DNA of 64,000 nt from Herpetosiphon aurantiacus DSM 785. GTDB lineage: Bacteria; Chloroflexota; Chloroflexia; Chloroflexales; Herpetosiphonaceae. Positions 43,820 through 53,250 of the stretch are shown piece after piece. The position numbers and the translations under genes are program-made. The notes beneath the pieces are model-generated. The model made no database searches. It saw nothing but the letters and a program-made list of their open reading frames with translations, and was not told the origin of the DNA. Positions within the stretch are counted from its first letter, which is position 1, and each line of letters begins with the position of its first letter. The stretch is taken from the NCBI GenBank assembly GCA_000018565.1, contig CP000876.1, positions 186,001-250,000 of the forward strand, read 5' to 3'.

Positions 43820-46330
43820 TTAGAGCGCAGCCCACAGCTTCATCATTAATCGAGTACGCTGCGCACGCGTCTGCCGGGTGGCAGGATGATCAGCACCAAG
43901 GGTCGTTTCCCGCACGGCCACGGCCTGGTCGATCCAGGACTGTGCCTCCCCATACCGCCCTTGGATCTCCAACACGCCTGCCAAATTGCTTATCGGTACG
44001 GCGATGTCTGGATGCATCGGCCCATGCACGCGTTCATAGATCGTAATCGCCCGTTCTAAAAGGGGCTGCGCCTCGCTATAGCGTTCTTGGTACAGCAAGG
44101 TCATGCTGAGGTTGGTCAGGCTCAGGGCCGTCGCCGAATGGGGGACATCCCAGACCTGGTCGCAGATGGCAACGGCGCGTTCCATCATGGCCTGGGCTTC
44201 GCCATACTTTCCTTGCGCCACCTGCGCGATGGCGTGGTTATTCAGATTCAACGCAACATCCGGATGGTCGCGGCCAACGCGCGTTTCCAACAGCACGCCA
44301 AGCTCGGCATAGATCCGCTCCGCGTCCACATACTGGCCTTGCCGCCCCAACACCACGGCCACATTACTGCGCTACTTCGCCGTGGTGGGATGAGCCGCGC
44401 CAAACACGGAGGTCGCCAGGGCAACGGCGTGTTCATAGAGTGCTTGGGCCTGGGGATACTGGCCTTGTTGCTCCAGCAGCAACGCACGCTGATTCAGGGA
44501 ACCTGCCCGCGTTGCGGCATCCATGCGGTCGCTCATCGCCGCGTCCGCGACGAGTGCCTGGGCGGCCTGCACCTGTCCTTGGGCATGCAGGGCTTGGGCG
44601 AGATTCAGGCGAATCCCATGAACATGGACATGATCGTCCCCCATGAGCGCTGCGCCGATGGCGACAGCACGTTCATAACACTGTTGGGCTTCCCCATAGT
44701 GCCCTTGGTGAGTCAGCACCAGCCCCATCTGATTGAGCAACCCGACGGTCACCAGCGATACCTCCGCCCGCTGCTCGCAGAGCCACAACGCCCGTTCGAA
44801 CAGTGGCTGCGCCTCTCCATACGCGCCTCGCAGATACGCGAACATCCCCAAGGTATATGCGCAACGGACGGTACGTTCATCACCGCGATCCAACGCCCGC
44901 ATGGTGACATACCGCAGATGCGGCGCAAGCGGCAGCATGCGGGTCGGTATCCCACTATCATTAATCTGCGATGCCATCGTGGTAATCGTATCTTCGACCA
45001 CGGCCAGCATGTCCATTGATCCTAATCGTGCGTGAACAACTTGAGCCAGCAAGCGATGCAAGACCACCGCATCTACGCCATCAAGAAGCCCAAGCTGTTG
45101 TAATCGCCGCAATGCATCAACGGCATCATCGGCATCCGTCCCATCCGGCACGAATGCCAGTATCAAGGCACGAGGAATCGGTACGCCTAGCGCACACCAC
45201 GCCGCGCCATCGAGCATGCCTAAGGCCAAGGCATCAAGGGCATCGGTCGGATTAAGCTGCTTAAAACTCAGCATGAAGGTGGCTTCCACATCCTGTTCAT
45301 GGCGCGTGGGTGAGGGCAATGCGCCACGGCCCTTGAGTGACCGGTGGGCAATCGTCAAATCCGTGCGGTAGTGTTCGACCGTATGATGGGGATAGGTCGC
45401 CAGATAACTCCCCGCCAAATGCAAGGCCAACGGCAAATGCCCCAAATCCTCAGCAATCGCATCAGCCTCGGCATCGCTCAACCGCGCACAGAGGCGCTGC
45501 AAGAGATCCCGACTTTCGCCAGAAGAGAGCAACCCTAAGCGAATCTGCGTCAACGTTGGCCACTGATCCGACCGTGCCGTCACCAGCACCCGACAGCCGC
45601 CGACCGTGGGCTTCCATCGCTCAAGAATGGCTGGATCTTCACAGTTGTCGAAAATCAGCAAGCGCGGCATCGAGGATTGCCAGGCATTCAAAACCCGTTG
45701 CACCTGCTCATCAAGCGACAAGCCCGTGGTATCAAGCTTCAAGCCAACCGCACAGGCCGCAATCTGACTGGCCACCTGATCAGGATCGGCACAGTTCAAC
45801 CAAAATACCCCACCATGAAAATACACGCCATAGCGATAGGCAAACTCCGTCACCAGGCTCGTTTTGCCGATCCCGCCAAGCCCCGTGGCCACCGCTGGCA
45901 TCACCACCGCTGGCTGCGCCGTGCCAATCGCCTGCGCGAGCGCTTTTAATTCCGTCTCGCGCCCAACAAAATGGGGACTGGCTTCAAACGGCAGCCGTGA
46001 GGCTTGGGGGAGATCGGAACGGGGCGCGGGCACATCCTTCAAGGGAATCGAGGCAAGGGCGGCAAGCGCAGCGGGCAGGGGGTCAATCGGCTGCGGGAGT
46101 TGTACCGTCACATGCACCTGATTGCCAGCATGCACATCGCCAATCGTGATTGTGGCATTGGTAAAATCATTGTTCTGGCCCAACAGCATGGAGATCGAAT
46201 TGCCACCAAGCAGCGTGGGATGGCCTGCAAAGACCGATTCGAGCGCCACAGTAACGCTCGCCCGATCATACTGCGGGCATTGGGCAAGAATCGCATCGAC
46301 CAGAACGGCAATGAGGGCTGGCAATTCCAT
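43820..46330 (-). pseudogene. NB-ARC - TPR protein with a single in-frame amber stop
   Basis: The ATG at 46330 follows AGGAG. Residues 1-45 form a helical segment, perhaps an effector-associated domain. 'SMLLGQNNDFTNATITIGDV' and 'HAGNQVHV' give a Gly/Asn beta motif. The NB-ARC follows (P-loop 'GLGGIGKTSL' near 150, 'RLLIFDNCED', 'GHLPLALHLAGSYL'), then TPRs. After 'FGAAHPTTAK' a TAG at 44372-44374 stops translation, but the same frame continues at once with 'RSNVAVVLGRQGQYVDAERI' and four more TPRs to 43820. One nonsense change therefore removes the last 180 residues. The NB-ARC is nearly identical to those of the SMEK and frameshifted paralogues. The truncated 652-residue form could still fold, so partial function is possible. 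Confidence 0.85.
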
Positions 46331-46435
46331 CGGGGACTCCTCACAGAGCGCTTACGCTAGGGGTTTGTTATTAATAGATACATTGCATCCCGATTTCTGG
46401 CATGCAGGGCTAAAAAATCACCTGCATGGGGGAGA

Positions 46436-46463
46436 TTCACAGTGCGGCACATCGTGCTATGGT
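46436..46463 (+). promoter_or_regulatory. Possible promoter for the 46543 TPR gene
   Basis: TTCACA (46436-46441), a 16-bp spacer and TATGGT (46458-46463) lie about 80 bp before the start of the plus-strand TPR gene, in the divergent gap with the NB-ARC gene. The match is moderate. Confidence 0.4.
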
Positions 46464-46542
46464 TGCGCAGCGTGGTTAGGGGTCAGCTTCCACTAGCCGT
46501 AGAGCAACAACCCGACCCACACGTTGCAACACGCCACGACGG

Positions 46543-47382
46543 ATGAAGGGAGCACTGCCATTGATCACCTATGCAACCCTGATCACCCATCTCGCCACCA
46601 TACTCCCCGATATCGATGCCACCGCCATGACCGCCATGGTTGCGGCCTTACCGATCGATCCGCACACGCCCTACCACGATGGTTCGTCGGAACCAACGCA
46701 CACGGATATTCTAGGCTTTCTTGATCACCTCGGCATGGCCGCCGAAAAGAGCAATCATGAGCACGAGGCCCACTCCTTTTATACGATCTTGTTGCAGATC
46801 CATGACCAATCGCATACACGCGATGATGCGTTGATCATTTCCGTCCTGATTCGGTTGGGGAAAATTCTCGAGCGGCAACCAAACTTTGCGGCAGCCCAAC
46901 CCATTTATGAGCGATTAATCAAGGCCCAAAGTCACATCGATGGCGGCAACCACCACGCAATCAAACGGTCGATCACCGCCTTAGGATTTACCCATCAAAT
47001 GCTTGGCAATTATGTCATCGCCCAAGCGTTATATACCCATGCACTCATGCTCTGTGAACGGCTGGATGGTCCCATGCATTATGATACCGCTATGGCTTTG
47101 ATCAATCGTGCCGCAGCGTTGGGACGGCAAGGCTTGTATGCGGAAGCGATCCCCTGCTTTGAACGGGCGCTCGCCATCCGCACCCATCTTTTGGGCGAGC
47201 ACCATATCCAGACGATTAACACGATGGGGAACCTTGCGGTAACCTATGAGTCCGACGGACGACCCGTTATTGCGGCGGCACTCTTGGAGCGGGTGGATGC
47301 CTTAAAAAAAGAGGCCCTTGCGCGCATAAATGCCGGTTCCGATCCCGCAGCCGAGGTTAACCACTCGGCCAGCAAATCATGA
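46543..47382 (+). CDS. Small TPR protein
   Basis: This 279-residue protein starts at ATG 46543; an in-frame TTG at 46561 preceded by AAGGGAG is an equally plausible start. After a helical N-terminus of about 60 residues it holds four to five TPR-like units ('ILERQPNFAAAQPIYERLIK', 'GFTHQMLGNYVIAQALYTHA', 'LGRQGLYAEAIPCFERALAI'). These are of the same kinesin-light-chain type as the NB-ARC proteins. There is no nucleotide-binding or effector domain. It stands divergently from the NB-ARC-TPR pseudogene. It may be a stand-alone sensor/adaptor that pairs with those proteins, or a free-living relative of their sensor region. Confidence 0.75.
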   Translation: MKGALPLITYATLITHLATILPDIDATAMTAMVAALPIDPHTPYHDGSSEPTHTDILGFLDHLGMAAEKSNHEHEAHSFYTILLQIHDQSHTRDDALIISVLIRLGKILERQPNFAAAQPIYERLIKAQSHIDGGNHHAIKRSITALGFTHQMLGNYVIAQALYTHALMLCERLDGPMHYDTAMALINRAAALGRQGLYAEAIPCFERALAIRTHLLGEHHIQTINTMGNLAVTYESDGRPVIAAALLERVDALKKEALARINAGSDPAAEVNHSASKS

Positions 47383-47822
47383 CCGTCCATCATTCGAACA
47401 ATCAGCAAGGATTGATTCCTCACCCAATTAATTATGCACTCGCGTAGAACGCATCACTGCACAACGCCGTCAATCGTCGATGCACTTATCGCCTGGCAGA
47501 ACCACCGCTGGCCACCATGCGCTCGTCATGGGCTTTTTCTTTCGCTCGTAAAAATCATTCCCATGTCGTGCACGACTTAAGACACGATTTCAAGCAATCG
47601 ACCCGCATCCTCGCTCGATAGTATTCAGCACGCCCGTTCGCTGCATATTTTCGGGGCCAGCTGGGTTCATGCGCTCGCCTGCACGGGCGCTAAAAACTCG
47701 CGGGCAGTGGTCTCCGCAGCTGACGGCTCCCGCTCCAAGTACGGCTGATCGGCATCCTCATGCACTCCGGTGCACCAGCGCGTTGCATACCCCATCTTTT
47801 TCCTGCACGCATCATTCAGCCA
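47383..47822. other. Spacer with a dispersed-repeat copy
   Basis: No gene is supported. Near 47412 lies a copy of the 'ttgattcctc...ccaat' repeat that recurs at 48332 and 49257. The rest is GC-neutral with no recognisable homology. Confidence 0.4.
47412..47441 (+). repeat. Dispersed repeat copy 1
   Basis: ttgattcctcacccaatta followed by attatgcactcgc. Two copies, near 48332 (ttgattcctcgtccaatca, attatgcgct) and 49257 (ttgattcctcgtccaatcac), share at least 16 of 19 core bases. All lie at gene borders. Confidence 0.6.
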
Positions 47823-48314
47823 CTATTGGATTTTTCTCGGAGTCTCGCGAACCCACTTGGCGAACGTCGCCGGGCCATTGCTGCTGATCGCTTGGAGATA
47901 GTCCTCCGATCCCATGGGCGGACACGCCAGCACAGCTGCGCAGAAGGCGGGTGGCGGCTGATAGCCATGGACGGCAATGAAGTGCACGATGAGTGACGGT
48001 GCCACATAGAGCAGGCCATGGCCGGGGATAAAAAGATTTTCGTTGCCCATCGGAACGGTCATCTCACCAGCCTGCACTGCGTCACGCCGCTCTGTCGGTA
48101 GACAACGATCACACGTGTGCCAACCGAGAAACGTCAGCGGTTCCCACGGGTTTTCACAGAGCGAGACGAGTTTGGTCTGGACGGCACGAGCAATGCTGCC
48201 TTGCGGATAGGGGTGGCCACGCTCCAGCCAGCCGACCGCGAGGAGTTTCTCGCCATGCGGCTGGTCAAGATCGAAATAGGTGCAGGGGGAGAGATCGTCA
48301 TACCACGTCATCAT
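47823..48314 (-). CDS. Hypothetical protein with paired Cys, possible immunity-type
   Basis: The start is one of two adjacent ATGs (48314 or 48311) preceded by GGAG; a longer TTG start at 48347 is less likely. The approximately 163-residue protein reads 'WYDDLSPCTYFDL', 'VGWLERGHPYPQGSI', 'FLGWHTCDRCLP', 'LFIPGHGLLYVAPSLIVHFI' and 'HGYQPPPAFCAAVL'. This pattern (W-L-E-x-G-H-x-Y/F-x-x-G, C-x-x-C, Y-x-A-P-x-L-I-x-H-Y/F-I, H-x-Y-x-P-P) recurs in small uncharacterised bacterial proteins, often near toxins. No toxin is adjacent. The dispersed repeat overlaps its 5' region at 48332. Function not assigned. Confidence 0.6.
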   Translation of the reverse strand: MMTWYDDLSPCTYFDLDQPHGEKLLAVGWLERGHPYPQGSIARAVQTKLVSLCENPWEPLTFLGWHTCDRCLPTERRDAVQAGEMTVPMGNENLFIPGHGLLYVAPSLIVHFIAVHGYQPPPAFCAAVLACPPMGSEDYLQAISSNGPATFAKWVRETPRKIQ

Positions 48315-48331
48315 CCATCTCCGTTTCTCCG

Positions 48332-48361
48332 TTGATTCCTCGTCCAATCAATTATGCGCTG
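48332..48361 (+). repeat. Dispersed repeat copy 2
   Basis: ttgattcctcgtccaatca then attatgcgct lies directly upstream of the 48314 minus-strand gene. Compare copies at 47412 and 49257. Confidence 0.6.
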
Positions 48362-48394
48362 GCATACCACGATCGCTGGTATCCCGCTATCGCG

Positions 48395-49126
48395 TCAACG
48401 GTTCGTTTTTTTATCAACAAACACCCGCTGTACCTGCTTGAGGATACGCGCTTTGGCCCAATCAGTCACGAAATACCCCGATGAACGCGCATTTCCCACG
48501 CGTATTTCTTTTTTTGCGATGATCGTTAAATCACATAATGTTTGGAATATCGTCGCATTCCGAAATCTGACATGCGAAACATCTCGCTCATATTCCATGA
48601 AATCGAACAGTCTAAAGAGGTCTCCTTTATCTAACCCATTAATAAAATCAATGCCCTTCTTTTTCTTAACGAGTCGTTGTATACCATAGGCAAGTATCCG
48701 ATACCCGACATAAAACAAGACAACGACCGTTAAACCACCAACAATAAACATCCCCCACAGGATCGTCGCGTGCTCCCTATCCAGCCCAGGATTGACATAC
48801 AGGATACTCCCACAGCTGATGATACTGAACAGACTGATGTTCAGTGACCGTCCATAGGTGCGCATGAACGCCGCCACAAATGGTATCCGACTATGAACGA
48901 GGCGTGTTTTGACCGCGCGGAGGAGCCGATGCGCGATCGTGAAACAGACAACGACCGTTACCCCAATCGCACTCGAGAGTCCCCAGAGCATACGCGCTTG
49001 ATAGCTATCCAGCGACGGATGTCCATACAGGATACACCCACTGATGATGATCGTGAAAAGACTGACGTTCAGTGACCGTCCATAGGTGCGCCTGAACGTC
49101 GCCAAAAACGGTATCCGATCACGCAT
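48395..49126 (-). CDS. Membrane protein with an internally duplicated 2-TM module
   Basis: ATG 49126 preceded by GGGAGGAG gives 243 residues. The N-terminal two-thirds are two copies of an approximately 80-residue module. Copy 1 has 'RIPFLATFRRTYGRSLNVSL' and copy 2 'RIPFVAAFMRTYGRSLNISL'. Each continues with a hydrophobic helix, an extracytoplasmic loop with S-I-L-Y/C-I-L-Y, a second helix and an Arg/Lys-rich end. The duplication is also visible in DNA (cgtccataggtgcg near 48849 and 49079). The C-terminal 90 residues are soluble and mixed-charge ('LFDFMEYERDVSHVRFRNAT'), possibly a cytoplasmic signalling or winged-helix-like part. Family not recognised. Four membrane helices are expected in total. 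Confidence 0.7.
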   Translation of the reverse strand: MRDRIPFLATFRRTYGRSLNVSLFTIIISGCILYGHPSLDSYQARMLWGLSSAIGVTVVVCFTIAHRLLRAVKTRLVHSRIPFVAAFMRTYGRSLNISLFSIISCGSILYVNPGLDREHATILWGMFIVGGLTVVVLFYVGYRILAYGIQRLVKKKKGIDFINGLDKGDLFRLFDFMEYERDVSHVRFRNATIFQTLCDLTIIAKKEIRVGNARSSGYFVTDWAKARILKQVQRVFVDKKTNR

Positions 49127-49244
49127 TGATGCTCCTCCCGTTCCGTCATTCATACTATAACAATCCTTCCATCACGCACGACCGTCATCCGCTCCATCGG
49201 CTTGCGCTGGGTTTGTATGCTCACAACTCATAGCCAACGCCGAA

Positions 49245-49487
49245 TCAACCCTCGAATTGATTCCTCGTCCAATCACGCGCATATGTAGAACGGCGGCTTG
49301 GCTGCAGGTCCGCACGCGCGTCGAGGGCTTTTTCGTCGCCTTGCTCGTTCCTCCGGCGTTGCTTGGCCGCCGCTTTGGCCCGCCGTGATCGCGCCAGTTT
49401 TTGCGCATAGGCGTAGGCTCCGCCGCTATCTTCTTCGGGTCTAGGTTGAGCGCCGTCCGTGTAGCGGGGGTAGGCAGGCATGCTCAT
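49245..49487 (-). CDS. Possible small basic protein
   Basis: An 80-codon frame encodes an Ala/Lys/Arg-rich segment 'YAYAQKLARSRRAKAAAKQR' that would form a long basic helix. There is no convincing Shine-Dalgarno and the 3' end overlaps the third copy of the dispersed repeat at 49257. It could be a real small protein, a relic or a chance frame. Confidence 0.25.
   Translation of the reverse strand: MSMPAYPRYTDGAQPRPEEDSGGAYAYAQKLARSRRAKAAAKQRRRNEQGDEKALDARADLQPSRRSTYARDWTRNQFEG
49257..49280 (+). repeat. Dispersed repeat copy 3
   Basis: ttgattcctcgtccaatcac matches copies at 47412 and 48332 over about 19 bp but then diverges. Confidence 0.5.
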
Positions 49488-49603
49488 CCCAGCATCATTG
49501 ATTACCGCTGCCTCCGTTCCTCTCCTAGCAGGAGACTTCCGATCATTAGTTTGTCAAAAAGTGCGCAAAATGATATCGAATCCGATGAAGAATGGCATCG
49601 CCT

Positions 49604-52513
49604 TCAACGCCGGGCAATCACACACCGAAATCCACGATTGTAACTAACATTTATCGGGAGCGATGTATCATTCGCAGCAAAAAGAATCGTTGTAACATTA
49701 TCATAACAAGATCCACCGCGTAGTGTGATCAAACAGGCATCATTCACCGCAGATTCATCAATGTGCTCGTCCTGCTTTCCATCCAGTGTCGCTGTCCATT
49801 CCCACAGATTGCCTGTCATGTCCGCAGCACCACATGGTGCATCACCCATCCTACTTAAGCCGACTGGGGCTGGCCGCCGTTCCTCAACCCAATCATAGAC
49901 TGCATGCTCAGGAGTTAAGGGCTGATTTCCCCATGAGTAGTTATGAAATTGCCCATGTTCATCATTATAGGCCGCGCTCATCCATTCCGTCTCACTTGGT
50001 ACACAGACGCGATAGCCTACTGGTAGCATTGGCTGGAGGTAGTGATTCAGCCAGTTACAATATGCCACGGCTTCATACCAACTTACTCCATAGATGGGTT
50101 GGTTGATATATTGCTGGAGCGTTTGTTGTTCCCACCACCAAGGCTCGCTACATGCAATCATTGTTTTCCATGCCTTGCCATGCGTCGACCACCATCGATC
50201 AGTGTGATACCCTCCTGCTTGGATAAAGGCCTGGTATTGCTCCACCGTCACCATAAATTGTCCAATCCAATATGGATGAGGGACAACCCCTACATCCCCG
50301 ATCTGAGTATCACCCTGACCACGGTGATTCATCCCAGCAGGATCAAAATCACCCAGATGTTTTTCTATGGTCTCGGCTATGTCTGTTCCTGCGTCACCAC
50401 GCTGGTACTGACCCGCAGGCATATAGCGCCAGTAATGGGTCCCCTCGCGTCCGAACTGTTGTGATAGGTGTGTTGTCTCCTGCTGCCATTGCGTTCCATC
50501 GATAGGATAGCGTGGGTCTCCCAGCCCTGCCAACAATTCGGCAGCGTGTTGGCGTTCCTTGACTAAGAGCGGTGTCGGTTTCATGGCTGCCCCATAGAAA
50601 TACTCAAGAGCGGATTGCGCATGCTGACGATCATGAAGCATTTGCACTACGCCGAGCCGTATTTCGCGTTTAATACGGCGAACATCAATCCCTGTACCGC
50701 TCAATAACCCCCAATCACGATCAAATCCCAATTCAGCAGCCAGCACTACGTCGCGATACCATACATGAGACGGTTTGCAGGTATCACTTCCATAGTCATA
50801 GCGATCGATTAATGCGGTTAACAGTTCGCTGATCTTGCTTGATCCTAAACTTTCACTCGTCAAGCACCCTACACCTAAAAAGATCGGCTCACGCCACCGA
50901 TCATCATGCCGTAAGGCTAAAATTTGTCCAATTGATTCATAAAACAACAAATGGCGGCCTGCACTATGTTCTTGCAAGGTCAGGTGCGCAAAGGCATACA
51001 CCATACCTGCATCTTCCGGATGTAATAGACCACTACGCTGATCGATATAGGCAATACAGCGCTCCGCTGCCCGATAGGGATCGGCAACTTTGACCCGATT
51101 AAAATAATCCATTAACTCAAGGCGCAGCTCACGGCCATGAATTCGTCCACGCCCATCAACCGACAAGGCCTGCATATGTGCGTGATAGCACAGCCGATCA
51201 AGCACCCGATTACGGAGCTCTTGGCTGGTAATTCGTTCATCGCCGATGGCTTGTCCTAAGTTGTCCCCTTCACGTTTCGCATCCCATTGCCCCAACAATT
51301 GACCGAGCACCTGCTCGTAGAGACTATGACGGTCGCGGGGCAAGACACCATTTTCGGCCAGTACAAAAATCATCATACTTAGTAACAAGGGATTTTCTGC
51401 CATCAGCCGTAATTTTTGGCGTTTGGGGTGCTGTAAGGCTTTCAAAAGTTCGGTACTATACCGCTGTGCTTCGTCATGACCAATAACCCCACTTAATACC
51501 AACTGCGGAAACCAATAATGAACAAAATGAGTAATTTGCCCCCCAGTCAAGTGAGCTAACTCGTGCATCGGCCATTGGGTGATCATGCGATATTCCGATG
51601 TCCACGCCCGTGAACGACAGGTAATAAGCATACGAGCGTTCGGCTGATGATCGGCAAAAATCCGCAAGAACCGCAGCAACGACGCGCGATCAAGGCTATG
51701 CTCATTGGCTTCAACCGGAACTTCATCAAGTCCATCAAACACAAACAAGACCTTGTGACGCTGGTTCAAACCAGCCGTTAACAGGGTACGTGGTTCATCT
51801 AACCCATAGTGTGTCTGTAAATAGTCACAGAGTGCATCGAGCAATAACCCAATTTTTGGTTCAGCATGCAAACCCAGATCATTGCCCGCTAAAGCTCCTG
51901 CCAGCTGCCGTAGTGGCATAAAGATAGGGAGAAGCTGCCGTTTATCAGTCCAACCACGGAGGTGTGTTTGATGATTGATCTGATCAAGTCCCCGCTGCGC
52001 CAATGCCCAGACCAAGTGTTTAGCAAATGTAGATTTTCCACTCCCAGGCGCACCGCAGAGGATGAGATACTGATACTGCGCAATGGTTTCAGTCGCTAAT
52101 TCCGCGCGGAACATCAACCAACCATATCGTTGATGTTTCCCAATCTTGATAATCGCCTGATCGGGTAAACAGCGATCAGGCTTCAACTCATGGGGAATCC
52201 TGAGCTTTTGACGTTGATAGTCAATAATTTCAAACGAAGTCAGTTTGCGAACAATGCGATACCGTTTTTGCACCGCCAGCATAATATAGACGGATGCAAG
52301 ATCAATGCCCGATTCAAGGCGCGAAGGACCAAGTCCAATGACTCGGATTTTGCGATGGCTGTTGGAAAGTTGTTCCAAATATCGGACTAAGCTCTGCCGC
52401 TCACCTTCCTCTGGTGCCCGTCCATAGATAATCGTGCCTAAATTAATGCCAACAACGGGGCCATCAATCATTGAATAATTGGTATTGACCGAACCGATGG
52501 TAGTATCAGGCAT
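49604..52513 (-). CDS. NACHT NTPase - FGE-sulfatase (formylglycine-generating-type) protein
   Basis: This is a 969-residue protein. Residues 1-30 carry a beta motif 'NYSMIDGPVVGINLGTIIYG', related to the motif in the frameshifted NB-ARC protein. The NACHT domain has Walker A 'LCGAPGSGKSTFAKHL' near 152 and Walker B 'VLFVFDGLDEVPVE' near 255, followed by helical 'NPLLLSMMIFVLAENGVLPR', typical of NACHT winged-helix regions. From about 690, 'WRYMPAGQYQRGDAGTDIAE', 'PYWIGQFMVTVEQYQAFIQA', 'GVSWYEAVAYCNWLN', 'ADMTGNLWEWTAT', 'LRGGSCYD' and 'NRGFRCVI' define an FGE/SUMF1-like C-type-lectin-fold domain. In bacterial NLRs such a domain serves as ligand-binding or effector module rather than sulfatase activator. 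A TTTACA-17-TACAAT promoter lies upstream. The gene stands alone and appears intact. Confidence 0.92.
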   Translation of the reverse strand: MPDTTIGSVNTNYSMIDGPVVGINLGTIIYGRAPEEGERQSLVRYLEQLSNSHRKIRVIGLGPSRLESGIDLASVYIMLAVQKRYRIVRKLTSFEIIDYQRQKLRIPHELKPDRCLPDQAIIKIGKHQRYGWLMFRAELATETIAQYQYLILCGAPGSGKSTFAKHLVWALAQRGLDQINHQTHLRGWTDKRQLLPIFMPLRQLAGALAGNDLGLHAEPKIGLLLDALCDYLQTHYGLDEPRTLLTAGLNQRHKVLFVFDGLDEVPVEANEHSLDRASLLRFLRIFADHQPNARMLITCRSRAWTSEYRMITQWPMHELAHLTGGQITHFVHYWFPQLVLSGVIGHDEAQRYSTELLKALQHPKRQKLRLMAENPLLLSMMIFVLAENGVLPRDRHSLYEQVLGQLLGQWDAKREGDNLGQAIGDERITSQELRNRVLDRLCYHAHMQALSVDGRGRIHGRELRLELMDYFNRVKVADPYRAAERCIAYIDQRSGLLHPEDAGMVYAFAHLTLQEHSAGRHLLFYESIGQILALRHDDRWREPIFLGVGCLTSESLGSSKISELLTALIDRYDYGSDTCKPSHVWYRDVVLAAELGFDRDWGLLSGTGIDVRRIKREIRLGVVQMLHDRQHAQSALEYFYGAAMKPTPLLVKERQHAAELLAGLGDPRYPIDGTQWQQETTHLSQQFGREGTHYWRYMPAGQYQRGDAGTDIAETIEKHLGDFDPAGMNHRGQGDTQIGDVGVVPHPYWIGQFMVTVEQYQAFIQAGGYHTDRWWSTHGKAWKTMIACSEPWWWEQQTLQQYINQPIYGVSWYEAVAYCNWLNHYLQPMLPVGYRVCVPSETEWMSAAYNDEHGQFHNYSWGNQPLTPEHAVYDWVEERRPAPVGLSRMGDAPCGAADMTGNLWEWTATLDGKQDEHIDESAVNDACLITLRGGSCYDNVTTILFAANDTSLPINVSYNRGFRCVIARR

Positions 52514-52553
52514 ACATAAAACCTTCCTTCAGGTGTGAGGAAATTGCAGATAA

Positions 52554-52582
52554 ATTGTAGAGGAAGGAACTAGTGATGTAAA
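52554..52582 (-). promoter_or_regulatory. Sigma70-type promoter of the NACHT-FGE gene
   Basis: On the minus strand, -35 TTTACA (52582-52577), a 17-bp spacer and -10 TACAAT (52559-52554) precede the ATG at 52513 by about 40 bp. Confidence 0.65.
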
Positions 52583-53250
52583 GCCCATATGCGCATTGGA
52601 TAAAGACTATCAATCGATCTTGCCCATGGTGTTACGCCTAGAGAGGCATCCCACCATCGTCAGAACCCCATTCCATAAAAACAACGGGCAATCAATTAGA
52701 TGATTATGAAAAATATAAACTCATCGCTGTAAGTCATATACATGGCATCCAAAAGCTAAGTGACGAATAATTTACGGTGTCCTACATAACGGTGGAAAAA
52801 CGGCCTTAAATCGTCTCAATCTCCGCCACATGTGCCCAACGAGGGCGTTTAAGAACGATAAAACAGTATAAAGCGGGAGTAAAAATTTCTCCAACATAAC
52901 GTATAACGTATTAAGGCTTCATGTGGCGCTGCCGTACACCATGCACGATCACGCCACGCTGGCCATTCCCATGAACACGGGTCATTGCACAAAGGCCGCC
53001 ACATAAGCCACTTTGAACGAAGCCGATAGCATCGTATTTGGGGTTTGGTAGGGGACTTCTTCTCGGTCTAAGAGTCGTCTAGCTGTTGCTTATCGCAGGT
53101 ATGGAAGACGATCCACTGCGGCAACACACTGTTGCGCCATGCGTCGTTGCCGTCCAAGCGTCTGATCGGGAATCCATGGCCTTAATCGCTCATTATCTGA
53201 TGCCTATGACCAACAGATCCCCGCCAGCATGCTCATTCATGCTGTCTTAA
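52583..53250. other. Gene-free region before the IS91-type element
   Basis: No intact gene is supported. The region should contain one terminus of the IS91-type element (downstream of the transposase stop at 53251), but its boundary could not be located by eye. AT-rich sequence at 52680-52900 changes to GC-richer DNA after about 52920. Confidence 0.35.

Noticed and set aside
44087-45019. A 310-codon plus-strand frame opposite the NB-ARC-TPR gene
   Set aside because: No domain; the minus strand encodes clear TPRs across the same interval.
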